A stretch of 64,000 nucleotides of DNA, taken from assembly GCF_003172915.1 (NCBI RefSeq), contig NZ_QGKU01000048.1, forward strand, positions 1 to 64,000, written 5' to 3'. Made by a program: the position numbers and the translations under genes. Below are positions 19,538 to 28,842 of the stretch, one piece after another (the first letter of the stretch is position 1; each line of letters begins with the position of its first letter). The notes beneath the pieces were generated by a model. The model worked only from the letters and a program-made list of their open reading frames with translations. It was not told the DNA's origin and did not search any database. This DNA comes from Meridianimarinicoccus roseus (GTDB lineage: Bacteria; Pseudomonadota; Alphaproteobacteria; Rhodobacterales; Rhodobacteraceae).

Positions 19538-20566
19538 ATGCCGGACAGACACGCCATCGACGACCCTTCTTCCGCGACCACCCGTTCGCCGATGGCGGCG
19601 CCCTTTGCCCCGTCGCGGCCCGTGGCGGCGGCCGCGATGATCCTGACGGCGATGGCGCTGATGGGGCTGGTGGACAATTTCGTCGTCGTGATCGCCGACA
19701 CGGCGGGGCTCTGGCAGTTTCAGGTGATCCGCTCGGCCATGGCGCTGTGCCTGCTGGTGGTCTTCGCGCGCTGGCGCGGGCTGCGGCTGCGGCCGCGCCG
19801 CTGGCGGCCGGTCGTTGCCCGCAGCTTCGTTCTGTCCTGCGGGCTGATGATCTATTTCGCCGCGCTGGCGGTGCTGCCGATTTCAGAAGCGGTGGCGGGA
19901 CTGTTCACCGCGCCGCTGTTCATCCTGCTGCTGTCGATGGTTTTCTTCGGGCAGCGGGTGGGCGCGTTGCGGCTTGGTGCGGTGGCGGCGGGGTTCGCAG
20001 GTGTGCTTGTCGTGCTGCGGCCCGAGGCGGGGCAGGTCGGCTGGCTGACGCTCGTGCCGGTGGTGTCGGGCCTGTTCTACGCGCTGGCGCAGATCGCCAC
20101 CCGCGAATGGTGCGGCGGTGAGGCGGCGCTGACGCTGCTCTTCGGGTTCTTCGCGGCGATGGGTCTATGGGGGCTGGCCGGGCTGGGTGCGCTGGCGCTG
20201 TTCCCGCAGCCGGTCCCGGAAGGCGCGGCCGGGTTCACCTTGCGCCTGTGGGGGCAGATGTCGGGCGCGGCCTGGGCCTGGACGGTGGCGCAGGCGGTGT
20301 TCTCGCTTGTGGCGGTAGGGCTCATCATCCGCGCCTACCAGAGCGTCGAAGCGTCTTTCGTCGCGGTCTACGAATATGCGCTGCTGATCTTCGCCGTGCT
20401 CTGGGGCTGGCTGCTGCTGGGCGACCGGGTCGGTCCGGTCACGCTTGCCGGGATCGCGTTGATCGTCGCGTCGGGCGCGGTGATCGCGCTGCGCGGACGC
20501 ACGTCGGATGGGCCCGTGCCGGACCCCGGCCCACCCGATGGCCGCATCGCCCCGCCCAAGAACTGA
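19538..20566 (+). CDS. EamA/DMT-superfamily transporter
   Basis: 342 aa inner-membrane protein with about ten hydrophobic helices in two EamA repeats; the first begins AAAMILTAMALMGLVDNF, the second near GQMSGAAWAWTVAQAVF. YEYALLIFAVLWGWLLLGD is the conserved end of the second EamA repeat. Such transporters export small metabolites; the substrate cannot be inferred. The first ~25 residues (Pro/Ser-rich) may not be translated if a later start is used. Ends at a bidirectional terminator shared with fadJ. Confidence 0.85.
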   Translation: MPDRHAIDDPSSATTRSPMAAPFAPSRPVAAAAMILTAMALMGLVDNFVVVIADTAGLWQFQVIRSAMALCLLVVFARWRGLRLRPRRWRPVVARSFVLSCGLMIYFAALAVLPISEAVAGLFTAPLFILLLSMVFFGQRVGALRLGAVAAGFAGVLVVLRPEAGQVGWLTLVPVVSGLFYALAQIATREWCGGEAALTLLFGFFAAMGLWGLAGLGALALFPQPVPEGAAGFTLRLWGQMSGAAWAWTVAQAVFSLVAVGLIIRAYQSVEASFVAVYEYALLIFAVLWGWLLLGDRVGPVTLAGIALIVASGAVIALRGRTSDGPVPDPGPPDGRIAPPKN

Positions 20567-20590
20567 AAAAGGGGGCGCGCGGCCCCCTTT
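20567..20590. terminator. Bidirectional intrinsic terminator
   Basis: AAAGGGGG and CCCCCTTT form an 8-bp stem with a short GC loop (cgcgcgg) between convergent genes. A-run on one side and T-run on the other give U-tails in both directions. Confidence 0.75.
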
Positions 20591-20626
20591 CCTGTCGGCG
20601 TAGATGCCTTCGGACGTGCCCGCGCT

Positions 20627-22831
20627 TTACGCCGCGCGGTCGGCCTTCGGGCCGAAGCGGCCATAGAAGGTCTCGCCCGCATTGGCCAGATCACGCAGCA
20701 TCCGCGGGGCCTTGAAGCGCGGGCCATGGGCCGCCTCCAGCGCATCGCAGACCTCGACCGCTTTCGCGGCGCCGATGATGTCGAGCCAGCTGAACGGCCC
20801 GCCCGACCACGGCGCGAAGCCCCAGCCGAGGATGCCCGCGACATCGCCTTCGCGGATGTCCATCAGCACACCGTCCTCATAGGCGCGCACCGCCTCCAGC
20901 ACCTGCGCCATCAGCAGGCGGTGCTGCACCGTGGTCAGGTCGGGCTGCTCGTCAGACAGCGCGTAGCGCGCGCCAAGTCCCTCCCAAAGACCCTCGCGCT
21001 TGCCCTTGTCATCATAGGCATAGAAGCCGGCGTTGGACTTGCGGCCCATCCGGCCCTCGCCCTCCATCCAGAAGATCACCTCGTCCACCTCGGCATCGGG
21101 ATAGGCATCGCCCATCCCCGCCTTGGTGGCGCGCGCGATCTTGGCGCCCAGATCGATGCTGATCTCGTCAATCAGTTGCAGCGGACCCAGCGGCATCCCG
21201 ACCAGCTTCGCCGCGTTTTCGATCAGCGCGGGCGCCACGCCTTCGCGCAGCATGCGGATGCCTTCGTTGGTGTAGGGCAGGATGCAGCGGTTGGCGTAGA
21301 AGAAGCGCGCGTCGTTCACCACGATGGGCGTCTTGCGGATCTGGCGCACGAAGTCCAGCGCCTTGGCTACCGCGCGGTCGCCGGTACCCTTGCCCCGAAT
21401 GATCTCCACCAGCAGCATTTTGTCGACCGGACTGAAGAAATGGATGCCTATGAACTGCTCCGCCGATCGGCTGGCCTTGGCCAGTTCGGTGATCGGCAGT
21501 GTAGAGGTATTGGTGGCGAAGATCGCGTCCTGCGGCAGATGCGCCTCGGCTTTCGCGGTGGTTTCCGCCTTGACCTTGGGGTCTTCGAACACCGCTTCGA
21601 CCACCAGATCGCAGCCGCCAAGCGCGGCGAAATCCGGCGTCGCTGTGATGCGGGACAGGACCTCGTCCTTCTTCTCGGGCGTGATCTTTCGGCGGCTCAC
21701 GCCCTTGTCCAGCAGGCTTTCGCAATGCGCCTTGCCCTTGTCGGCACTTGCCTGATCCCGGTCGATCAGCACCACCTCGATCCCTGCGTTGGCCGAGACA
21801 TAGGCGATGCCCGCACCCATCATGCCGGCCCCCAGAACACCGAGCTTCTTCACCGTCTGGTCCGGCACGTCGGGGCGGTTCGCGCCCTTTTCAAGTGCTG
21901 ACTTGTTGATGAAGAGTGACCGGATCATCGCGCCCGACGACGGGTTGAGCATCACGGTCGTGAACCAGCGCGCCTCGATCTTCAGGGCGGTGTCGAAAGG
22001 CACCAGCGCACCTTCATAGACCGCCGACAAAAGCGCCTTGGCCGCCGGGTAGACGCCCTTGGTCTTCCCGTTGATCATCGCGCTGGCGCCCACGAAGGTC
22101 ATGAAGCCCGCCGGGTGATAGGGCGCGCCGCCGGGGAACTTGTAGCCCTTGGCATCCCACGGCTTGACGATGTCCTTGTCGGTTGCGGACAGCACCCATT
22201 CCTTCGCTGCATCAAGCAGTTGATCGGCTGGCACCACCTCGTCGATCAGGCCAGCCGATTTCGCTTTCGCGGGGTCCGACAGTTTGCCTTCCAATAGGAA
22301 CGGGGCCGCAGCCATAGCGCCGAGCTTGCGCGCAAGCCGTGTCGTGCCGCCCGCGCCGGGAAAGATGCCGACCTGGATTTCGGGCAGGCCGATCTTGGCC
22401 TTTGGATTTTCGGCGGCGAAGATGCGGTGGCAGGCCAGAGGGATTTCAAGCCCGATACCGAGCGCCGTGCCGGGCAGGGCGGCGGCGACCGGCTTGCCGC
22501 CCTTGAGCGACTTGGGGTCCATGCCCGCGCGTTCGATCTTGCGCAGGATCGCGTGGATCGCCATCACTCCGTCGAAAACGCCGCGCGCCGGGTCGGCTGC
22601 CGCCTCTTCCTTCATGCCGGCGATGATGTTCAGGTCCATTCCGCCGGCGAAGCTGTCCTTGCCCGAGGTAATGACCACGCCCTTGCAGGCTTCATCGCCA
22701 AGCGCACGGTCCACCAGTGCGTCGAGATCGGCAAAGCCCTGCTGGCTCATGACGTTCATGGATTTCCCGGGCACGTCCCAGGTGATCGTTGCGACGCCGC
22801 GTGCGTCGAGGTCGTAGCTGAAATCGGTCAT
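20627..22831 (-). CDS. fadJ: Multifunctional enoyl-CoA hydratase / 3-hydroxyacyl-CoA dehydrogenase
   Basis: 734 aa bifunctional beta-oxidation enzyme. The N-terminal crotonase domain (~1-190) includes SFAGGMDLNIIAGM and ALPGTALGIGLEIPLACHR. The NAD-binding hydroxyacyl-CoA dehydrogenase domain begins near residue 330 with KKLGVLGAGMMGAGIAY, followed by FATNTSTLPITELA and GIHFFSPVDKM, and two C-terminal helical domains complete it. Last gene of the acyl-CoA cluster; its start overlaps the cupin gene stop by 4 bp. FadB-like and FadJ-like forms are not easily separated, so the symbol is provisional. Confidence 0.9.
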   Translation of the reverse strand: MTDFSYDLDARGVATITWDVPGKSMNVMSQQGFADLDALVDRALGDEACKGVVITSGKDSFAGGMDLNIIAGMKEEAAADPARGVFDGVMAIHAILRKIERAGMDPKSLKGGKPVAAALPGTALGIGLEIPLACHRIFAAENPKAKIGLPEIQVGIFPGAGGTTRLARKLGAMAAAPFLLEGKLSDPAKAKSAGLIDEVVPADQLLDAAKEWVLSATDKDIVKPWDAKGYKFPGGAPYHPAGFMTFVGASAMINGKTKGVYPAAKALLSAVYEGALVPFDTALKIEARWFTTVMLNPSSGAMIRSLFINKSALEKGANRPDVPDQTVKKLGVLGAGMMGAGIAYVSANAGIEVVLIDRDQASADKGKAHCESLLDKGVSRRKITPEKKDEVLSRITATPDFAALGGCDLVVEAVFEDPKVKAETTAKAEAHLPQDAIFATNTSTLPITELAKASRSAEQFIGIHFFSPVDKMLLVEIIRGKGTGDRAVAKALDFVRQIRKTPIVVNDARFFYANRCILPYTNEGIRMLREGVAPALIENAAKLVGMPLGPLQLIDEISIDLGAKIARATKAGMGDAYPDAEVDEVIFWMEGEGRMGRKSNAGFYAYDDKGKREGLWEGLGARYALSDEQPDLTTVQHRLLMAQVLEAVRAYEDGVLMDIREGDVAGILGWGFAPWSGGPFSWLDIIGAAKAVEVCDALEAAHGPRFKAPRMLRDLANAGETFYGRFGPKADRAA

Positions 22832-23388
22832 TTTCTCTCTCCCGTGCCGCGAACGGCGGTGTCGGAATCTTGTAGGTAACTTGCAGGGGTCCTGTCGGAG
22901 TCCCTGTCGGTATCCGCATCGGGCGGCGGCACGTAGGGGCTGCCGTCGCGGTGTGTGAACTTCGCCTTCCCTTCCGTCATCGTCACCTTCAGGTCCACGT
23001 CGGAATAGGTGGCGACTTCATCGGGGGCGCGGCTGCCGATGACGAGAAAGCGCGCCACGGCCTCCGAGCGGTTCACGAAGCAATGCCCGTCTGCCACACC
23101 TGCCGGAAAGGCCGCGCAATCGCCCGGCCCCATCGCGCTTTCGCCCCCATCCTCGCACAGCATCAGCGTGCCTTCGGTTACCATCACGAATTCGTCCTCG
23201 TTCAGGTGCCAGTGGCGCAGCGAGGATCGCGCGCCGGGCTCCAGCGTCACGAGGTTGACGCCGAACTGCGTCAGCCCACCCGCCGCGCCCAGCCGCAGCG
23301 AGGACCGGCCCGCCATCTGCGCGGCGTAGGGCGAAGGATAGATCGAGCCGGTTCGTACGGGTACGTCGGCAAGGTCGAGCTTGGGCAT
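22828..23388 (-). CDS. Cupin domain-containing protein
   Basis: 186 aa. Double-stranded beta-helix with cupin motif 1 in LRHWHLNEDEFVMVTEG (metal ligands His, His, Glu) and motif 2 in GDCAAFPAGVADGHCFVN. The Asp/Arg-rich tail (DADTDRDSDRT) is probably disordered. Sits between thiolase and fadJ, 2 bp after the thiolase stop and overlapping fadJ by 4 bp, so it is part of the operon. Function unknown; a regulatory or detoxifying role in acyl-CoA breakdown is only a guess. Confidence 0.85.
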   Translation of the reverse strand: MPKLDLADVPVRTGSIYPSPYAAQMAGRSSLRLGAAGGLTQFGVNLVTLEPGARSSLRHWHLNEDEFVMVTEGTLMLCEDGGESAMGPGDCAAFPAGVADGHCFVNRSEAVARFLVIGSRAPDEVATYSDVDLKVTMTEGKAKFTHRDGSPYVPPPDADTDRDSDRTPASYLQDSDTAVRGTGERK

Positions 23389-23390
23389 CG

Positions 23391-24602
23391 TCAGACCCGT
23401 TCGAGGATCGTGGCGGCCCCCATGCCCGACGCGATGCAGAGCGTGGCAAGACCGGTTTCGCGGTCCGCTCGCTCCATCTCATCCAGCAGCGTGCCGAGGA
23501 TGATCGCGCCGGTCGCGCCTAGCGGGTGGCCCATCGCGATAGCCCCGCCATTGACGTTGACCTTGGCCGGGTCCGCGTCGAAGGCCTGCAGGAAGCGCAG
23601 CACGACGGCGGCGAACGCCTCGTTTACTTCGAACAGGTCGATGTCGCCGATGGCCATGCCCGCCTCGCGCAGGATCTTCTCGGTCACAGGCACCGGGCCG
23701 GTCAGCATGATCGTCGGATCCGTTCCGATCTTGGCAGTGGCGCGAATGCGCGCGCGGGGTTTCAGCCCGTTGGCCTTGCCGAACTCCGCGTCGCCGATCA
23801 GAACGGCGGCGGCCCCGTCCACGATACCCGACGAGTTGCCGGCATGGTGGATGTGGTTGATGCGTTCGAGATGAGGGTACTTCATCAGCGCGATGGCATC
23901 GAAGCCCGGCATGGCTTCGCCCATGTCCTTGAAGGCGGGCTTCAGCGACCCGAGGCTCTGCATGTCGGTCTGTGGGCGCATGTATTCGTCATGCGCGAGG
24001 ATCGGCAGTCCGTTGCGGTCGCGGACCTCTATCACTGATTTGGCGAACCGGTTGTCGTCCCAGGCGGCTTTGGCGCGGCGCTGGCTTTCGACGGCCAGCG
24101 CATCTGCATCATCGCGGGAAAAGCCGTACTCGGTGGCGATGATGTCGGCGGAAATGCCCTGCGGGACGAAGTATTTCTCCATCGCGATGGACGGATCGAC
24201 GGCTATGGCTGCGCCGTCGCTGCCCATTGGCACGCGGCTCATCATCTCCACACCGCCCGCGACATAGGCGCGGCCCGCGCCTGCGCGCACCTGATTGGCG
24301 GCGAGGTTCACGGCTTCCATCCCCGACGCGCAGAAGCGGTTGATCGAAAGCCCCGGCACCTGTTCGTCGAAGTCCGAGGCAAGCACGGCGGACCGCGCAA
24401 GGCAGCCCCCCTGCTCGCCGACTTGCGTGACGTTGCCCCAGATCACGTCCTCGATCGTCTTCGTGTCCAGCCCGTTGCGGGCTTTCAGCGCGTTGAGGAC
24501 TTCGGCGGACAGGCGCAGCGAGGTGACCTCGTGCAGGCTGCCATCGGCGCGGCCCTTGCCGCGCGGGGTCCGCACGGCGTCGTAGATGAAGGCATCGGTC
24601 AT
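23391..24602 (-). CDS. Acetyl-CoA C-acyltransferase (beta-oxidation thiolase)
   Basis: 403 aa thiolase. The nucleophilic Cys is in NRFCASGMEAVNLA, the His in GHPLGATGA, and the second Cys in TLCIASGMGAATI at the C-terminus. It cleaves 3-ketoacyl-CoA to acetyl-CoA and shortened acyl-CoA. Upstream is the GST gene (4-bp gap) and downstream the cupin gene (2-bp gap). The active-site set is complete; FadA/PcaF-type subdivision is not attempted. Confidence 0.92.
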   Translation of the reverse strand: MTDAFIYDAVRTPRGKGRADGSLHEVTSLRLSAEVLNALKARNGLDTKTIEDVIWGNVTQVGEQGGCLARSAVLASDFDEQVPGLSINRFCASGMEAVNLAANQVRAGAGRAYVAGGVEMMSRVPMGSDGAAIAVDPSIAMEKYFVPQGISADIIATEYGFSRDDADALAVESQRRAKAAWDDNRFAKSVIEVRDRNGLPILAHDEYMRPQTDMQSLGSLKPAFKDMGEAMPGFDAIALMKYPHLERINHIHHAGNSSGIVDGAAAVLIGDAEFGKANGLKPRARIRATAKIGTDPTIMLTGPVPVTEKILREAGMAIGDIDLFEVNEAFAAVVLRFLQAFDADPAKVNVNGGAIAMGHPLGATGAIILGTLLDEMERADRETGLATLCIASGMGAATILERV

Positions 24603-24606
24603 CGGG

Positions 24607-25287
24607 TCATCCTTTCGGGTCTTGGAGGCGCGTTTCCACGCGCTGGCCGTCGCGCCGGTTTTCCGGGCGCGCGGGCATCATCAGGTCATAGGGGTGCTGC
24701 CAGCCGGGCAGGGCGGCGATCCGGTCGAGCCAGGCGTCGATCGCGGGCCAGTCGGCGCGGTCGAAGCCGAAGGGTTCGGGATAGTAGAGATAGCCGCAGC
24801 AGCACAGGTCCGCGTGAGTGGGCCCGTCGCCCACGATCCAGTCGCGGCCCTTCAGATGGGCGTCGAGCACGGCGTAGCTGGCCTTAAGACGTCCCTGCTG
24901 GAAGGCGATCACTTCGGGTGGGCGCTTGTCCTCGGGCAGGAAGTTCATCAGGAAACGGGTGTTGCCCGCCAGTGCGGACAATTTGTGATTGTCCCAGAAC
25001 ATCCAGCGCAGCACTTCCCGCACCTCGTCCGGGGTGGTGCCGCCGAACTTGCCGGTCTGCTCGGTCACGTAGAGCTGGATCACGCCCGATTGCGTGAGGG
25101 TGGAGCGGCCGTTGACCAGCACCGGGACCTCCCCCATCAGGTTGAGGGCGCGGAATTCCGGCGTGCGGGCTGCGCCGTTGAAGAAATCGACGAAGACGGG
25201 CTCCCAGTCCAGGCCCGACAACTCGAGCGCGAGCGCGGCCTTGTAGGCGTTACCCGATTCCCCGAAGCAGTGCAGCTTGAGCGTCAT
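24607..25287 (-). CDS. Glutathione S-transferase family protein
   Basis: 226 aa. N-terminal thioredoxin-like domain (KLHCFGESGNAYKAALALELSG) with VPVLVNGRSTLTQSGVI, the cis-Pro and Ser-containing glutathione site, then an all-helical C-terminal domain with WIVGDGPTHADLCCCGYL. The N-terminal Ser/Cys of the catalytic position is probably Ser9 in GESGN. First gene of the gst-thiolase-cupin-fadJ unit, likely removing reactive acyl or enoyl electrophiles. Substrate unknown. Confidence 0.88.
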   Translation of the reverse strand: MTLKLHCFGESGNAYKAALALELSGLDWEPVFVDFFNGAARTPEFRALNLMGEVPVLVNGRSTLTQSGVIQLYVTEQTGKFGGTTPDEVREVLRWMFWDNHKLSALAGNTRFLMNFLPEDKRPPEVIAFQQGRLKASYAVLDAHLKGRDWIVGDGPTHADLCCCGYLYYPEPFGFDRADWPAIDAWLDRIAALPGWQHPYDLMMPARPENRRDGQRVETRLQDPKG

Positions 25288-25460
25288 GCGTGGTCTCCCC
25301 TCTGGACGGATCGGCCGGTTCCGTCGGACCGTTTCAGGTTATGTGGGACGGATGACGCGTTCATCACAAGGGATCAATTGTCCGACGTTGCGTCCCGAAG
25401 CGGTGGCGGCGCATGCGCCGGACGCGCCATACCGGGCGGTCCCGCAGGGCCGGGTGCGGC

Positions 25461-25530
25461 GGCAGGCGTAGCCTGCCCGGCCCAACGGGATGAGACATCC
25501 GCAGTTGTCGAAGACGGGCGGGAGCGCCCC
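25461..25530 (+). repeat. Dispersed hairpin repeat, copy A
   Basis: Hairpin GGCAGGC-gta-GCCTGCC (25461-25477), then the conserved GGCCCAACGGGATGA (25479-25493), a 15-nt variable spacer and CGAAGACGGGCGGGAGC (25509-25525). Two related copies lie at 62223-62297 and 62511-62577. This copy ends 9 bp from the stop of the acyl-CoA dehydrogenase gene, in the 251-bp gap before the GST gene. Confidence 0.8.
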
Positions 25531-25538
25531 TTGCCGGA

Positions 25539-27317
25539 TCAGAAATTGGCTGCGTCGAGCGCCATCACGGTGTCGCCGCCCGACTCGATCCGCGCGCGGT
25601 GCAGCGCCGTCGCGGGAAGTTGGCGCGCCATGTAATAGCGGCCGGTCACCAGCTTCGCCTGCAGGAACGCGGTGTCGCCCACGCCCGCGTCCAGCTGTGC
25701 CTGTGCCGCCTTCGCCATCCGGGCCCACATGAATCCGAGGCAGACATGCCCGAACAGGTGCAGAAAGTCGTAGCTGCCCGCCAGTGCGTTGGCCGGGGTC
25801 TTCATGCCGTTCTGCATGAAATACATCGCCGCCGCCTGCAGATCCTTCGACGCCGCCTTGAGCGGGTCGAGGAACCCCTGCTTCAGCGCCGCATCATCCT
25901 CGTTCTCCTTCACGAAGGTCTTGATCATCTCGAAGAACGCCATGACCGGCTTTCCGCCCTCGGCGGGCAGCTTGCGCCCCACGAGGTCGAGCGACTGCAC
26001 CCCGTTTGTGCCTTCGTAGATCATCGTGATGCGCGCATCGCGCACGAATTGCTCCAGCCCCCAGTCGCGGGTGAAGCCCGACCCGCCCAGCGTCTGCTGC
26101 GCCAGCACCGTCGTCTCGAAGCCCTTGTCGGTCAGGAAGCCCTTGATCACCGGGGTCAGCAGCGAGATCAGTCCCTGTGCCTCGGCGTCGCCCGACCGGT
26201 GCGCCCGGTCGATCAGCGTCGCGCCCCAAAGCGCGAAGGCCCGTGCGCCTTCGACGAAGCTTTTCTGATGCATCAGGTTCCGGCGCACGTCCGGGTGCAC
26301 GATGATCGGGTCGGCCGGCCCTTCCGGATTCGCCGGGCCTGTCACGTCGCGCCCCTGCAGGCGGTCCTGCGCGAAGGCGGCGGCGTTCTGGTAGGCGACC
26401 ACGCCCTGCGCATAGCCCTGAAGGCCAACGCCGATCCGGGCTTCGTTCATCATCGTGAACATCGCCCGCATGCCCTTGTTCAACTCGCCCACGAGAAACC
26501 CGGTCGCCCCGTCGTAGTTCATCACGCAGGTTGCATTGCCGTGGATGCCCATCTTCTTTTCCAGCCCGCCGCAGGACAGCGCGTTGCGCGCCCCGAGGCT
26601 GCCATCCTCGTTCACCAGAAACTTGGGCACGATGAACAGCGAAATCCCCTTCACCCCCTCCGGTGCGCCGGGCGTGCGCGCCAGAACCAGGTGGATGATG
26701 TTCTCGGACATGTCGTGCTCGCCCGCCGAAATCCAGATCTTCGTGCCGCTGATCCGGTAGCTGCCGTCGTCCTGCGGTTCGGCCTTGGTGCGGATCAGCC
26801 CCAGGTCGGTGCCGCATTGCGGTTCGGTCAGGTTCATCGTGCCCGACCAGATCCCGTCGATCATGTTCGGCAAATAGGTCGCCTTCTGATCCGCGCTGCC
26901 ATGCGCATGGATCGCCGAATATGCGCCATGCGTCAGACCTTGGTACATGTTGAAGGCCATGTTCGCCGAAACGAACATTTCACCCACCGCGCAGTTCAGC
27001 ACGTAGGGCATGCCCTGGCCGCCGAATTCGGGATCGGCATCCAGCCCCATCCAGCCACCTGCACGCATCTCGTCATAGGCCGCCTTGAAGCCGTCGGGCG
27101 TGCGAACCACGCCGTTTTCCAAAGTGCAGCCCTGTTCGTCGCCCACCGGGTTCAGTGGCGCCAGCACATTGGCCGAGAGTTTGCCCGCCTCCTCCAGCAC
27201 GGCTGCGGTGGTGTCCGCATCAAGCTCGTCATAGCCGGGCGTGTCGGACCCGGCGACGTCGAGAACTGTCTGCAGGACGAATTGCAGGTCCTGTGTCGGT
27301 GCCGTGTAGATGGGCAT
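25539..27317 (-). CDS. Acyl-CoA dehydrogenase (long, DmdC/FadE-like)
   Basis: 592 aa flavoprotein. N-terminal domain with [12 protein letters not shown], the flavin-binding middle domain with [19 protein letters not shown] and [12 protein letters not shown], and a C-terminal helical domain with [20 protein letters not shown] and the catalytic Glu in [15 protein letters not shown]. The extra C-terminal ~120 residues are typical of the ~590-aa group that includes DmdC (3-methylmercaptopropionyl-CoA dehydrogenase) and short-chain FadE-like enzymes; acyl specificity cannot be told. Directly downstream of the merR gene. Confidence 0.9.
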   Translation of the reverse strand: MPIYTAPTQDLQFVLQTVLDVAGSDTPGYDELDADTTAAVLEEAGKLSANVLAPLNPVGDEQGCTLENGVVRTPDGFKAAYDEMRAGGWMGLDADPEFGGQGMPYVLNCAVGEMFVSANMAFNMYQGLTHGAYSAIHAHGSADQKATYLPNMIDGIWSGTMNLTEPQCGTDLGLIRTKAEPQDDGSYRISGTKIWISAGEHDMSENIIHLVLARTPGAPEGVKGISLFIVPKFLVNEDGSLGARNALSCGGLEKKMGIHGNATCVMNYDGATGFLVGELNKGMRAMFTMMNEARIGVGLQGYAQGVVAYQNAAAFAQDRLQGRDVTGPANPEGPADPIIVHPDVRRNLMHQKSFVEGARAFALWGATLIDRAHRSGDAEAQGLISLLTPVIKGFLTDKGFETTVLAQQTLGGSGFTRDWGLEQFVRDARITMIYEGTNGVQSLDLVGRKLPAEGGKPVMAFFEMIKTFVKENEDDAALKQGFLDPLKAASKDLQAAAMYFMQNGMKTPANALAGSYDFLHLFGHVCLGFMWARMAKAAQAQLDAGVGDTAFLQAKLVTGRYYMARQLPATALHRARIESGGDTVMALDAANF

Positions 27318-27362
27318 GGCGTGGTGTCTCCCTTTGAGGCTGGGCGCGCCCTTGCGGGCCCG

Positions 27363-27761
27363 CTATTCTGCGGCGCGCTTCGCGGCTTCCAGTTCCGCGA
27401 TCTGGGTGCGCCCGGTGGCGAGTTGCTGTTCGAGTTCCAGGATCGCCTCGTCCAGTGCCGCCCGCTGGGCGATCATCCGGTCGAGGTGACGTTCACCGAT
27501 GGCACATGCCTCGCGCAGTTGCGGATGCGGGTCGCCATCGGGGCGGTAGAGGTCGAGGATCTGGCGGATCTCTTCGAGGCTGAGCCCGAAGCGCTTGCCG
27601 CGCAGGATCAGTTTCAATCGCGCGCGATCACGCCGCGTGAACAGTCGCTTCTGCCCCTGCCGGATCGGGCTGAGCAGTTCCTTCGCCTCATAGAAGCGCA
27701 GGGTTCGCGGCGTCACGTTGAACGCATCGCACATTTCTCGGATCGTCAGTGTTTCCGTCAT
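27363..27761 (-). CDS. MerR-family regulator of the acyl-CoA cluster
   Basis: 132 aa from the ATG at 27761. Winged helix at the N-terminus (LTIREMCDAFNVTPRTLRFYEAKELL), hinge FGLSLEEIRQIL, and a C-terminal coiled coil (LDEAILELEQQLATGRTQIAELEA). No metal-binding Cys, so not a metal sensor; it resembles the PsrA/LiuR-type MerR proteins that control fatty-acid or branched-chain acyl-CoA degradation in alphaproteobacteria. Lies 45 bp upstream of the acyl-CoA dehydrogenase gene on the same strand. Ligand is inferred to be an acyl-CoA. Confidence 0.85.
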   Translation of the reverse strand: MTETLTIREMCDAFNVTPRTLRFYEAKELLSPIRQGQKRLFTRRDRARLKLILRGKRFGLSLEEIRQILDLYRPDGDPHPQLREACAIGERHLDRMIAQRAALDEAILELEQQLATGRTQIAELEAAKRAAE

Positions 27762-27837
27762 GGGTCGTATCCGTTGGTCAGAAGGTTGAGGGGAAGCCCG
27801 CCGACCGCTGGGGGTTCGACAGGGTGATACATGTGAA

Positions 27838-27853
27838 TTGACGCGCACGTAAA
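27838..27853 (-). promoter_or_regulatory. Candidate MerR operator
   Basis: TTGACG-CGCA-CGTAAA is a 16-bp imperfect palindrome (TTnACG/CGTnAA half-sites), 76 bp upstream of the merR start. On the minus strand, TTTACG followed 18 bp later by TATCAC could be the promoter, with the palindrome between or on the -35 as MerR proteins require. Inferred by pattern only. Confidence 0.35.
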
Positions 27854-28304
27854 TGAAACGTCACGTCAGGGATGTAAAGGACGCGGCGTCGTTTTATGCG
27901 CCCTGCTGCGAAGGGAAAGAGCAGATTTCTTCATCCCAAGAAATAAAGTCATGCGGCGTCTCCTTTCCTGCGGAACAGACAACTTATGATGTATCGCACA
28001 TTTACCAAGGGGCATGCGGCATAACCGCGATGTGAAGCGCCCGCCAGCCCGACCGTGCGGATTTTGGGCGGAACCATGCCTGTCTGCCGGGTTTAGGCGC
28101 TTTCGCGCCGATGAAACGGGCAGGCCGGGGAAGCCCGGCACCAGCACCGATGCGGCCCGGTAGGCCGTCGGTAGTGGGGCGTGGACGGGTCCGGCTGACT
28201 CGTCTGGGCGCGGAAAACCGCGGCGGCGGGATGCGGCGGGCTGTGACGATCGGGTCGGGCGCGAACTTGCGCCCGGCGTGCGGGCCAAATTGCGGTGGAC
28301 GGGG
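27854..28304. other. Gap between the two merR genes
   Basis: Part of a 543-bp gap between two MerR genes on the same strand. 27850-28030 is noticeably AT-richer than its surroundings. A 60-codon frame at 27853-28035 (+) has no recognisable features and no good ribosome site, so I do not call it. 28030-28300 is GC-rich with no convincing gene. Confidence 0.35.
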
Positions 28305-28685
28305 TCAGTCGAGCGACCGGGCCACCTGCTCACGCAGCGCGTGCAGTTCCTCGATCGCGGTTTCCAGTTGTGCCTTCTGGTCCGCCAGCGTGGCAAGCTG
28401 CCGGTCGGCCAACTCGATCCAGGTTTCCATCTGGGCGCGGGTGCCCTTGTTGTCGTAGATCAGCAGCCACTGGCGGATGTCCTCGAGGCTGAAGCCGAAC
28501 TTGCGACCGCGCATGATCAGCACCATCCGCGCCACCTCGCGCGGGGTGTAGAACCGGGCACGGCCTTCCTTCTCGGGTTTGAGCAGTTCGATGTATTCGT
28601 AATACCGCAGCGTACGCGGGGTCACGTCGAACCGTGCGCACATGTCCTTGAAGGTCAGGCGCTCCGCCGATTTCGGGTCGTTCAT
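28305..28685 (-). CDS. MerR-family regulator, paralogue
   Basis: 126 aa from the ATG at 28685 (MNDPKSAERL); the long upstream extension is not family-like. N-terminal winged helix LTFKDMCARFDVTPRTLRYYEYIELL is clearly paralogous to the regulator at 27363-27761, as are GRKFGFSLEDIRQWL and the C-terminal coiled coil (LADQKAQLETAIEELHALREQ). No Cys in the effector part. Divergent from the thioesterase genes (157 bp gap). Which of the two regulators controls which acyl-CoA genes is open. Confidence 0.85.
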   Translation of the reverse strand: MNDPKSAERLTFKDMCARFDVTPRTLRYYEYIELLKPEKEGRARFYTPREVARMVLIMRGRKFGFSLEDIRQWLLIYDNKGTRAQMETWIELADRQLATLADQKAQLETAIEELHALREQVARSLD

Positions 28686-28842
28686 GGGCCATGCGCCTCC
28701 TGTCGCGTGGCGCGCAGGGAACCTCAAAACGTCGTGCAGGTCAACGCATCGGGACGCAACGTCGCGGCGGCGCACTGGACGGGTTCGCGCCGCGGCGGTA
28801 ACACGCGAAGGACACGAGGGCGGCAAGCAAAGGGGCCTTGCG

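Noticed and set aside
25599-27827. 742-codon plus-strand frame
   Set aside because: Antisense to the acyl-CoA dehydrogenase and merR genes; His/Arg/Ala-rich without any domain.
27853-28035. 60-codon gene in the gap between merR genes
   Set aside because: No ribosome site, no homology-like pattern and it overlaps the candidate operator.
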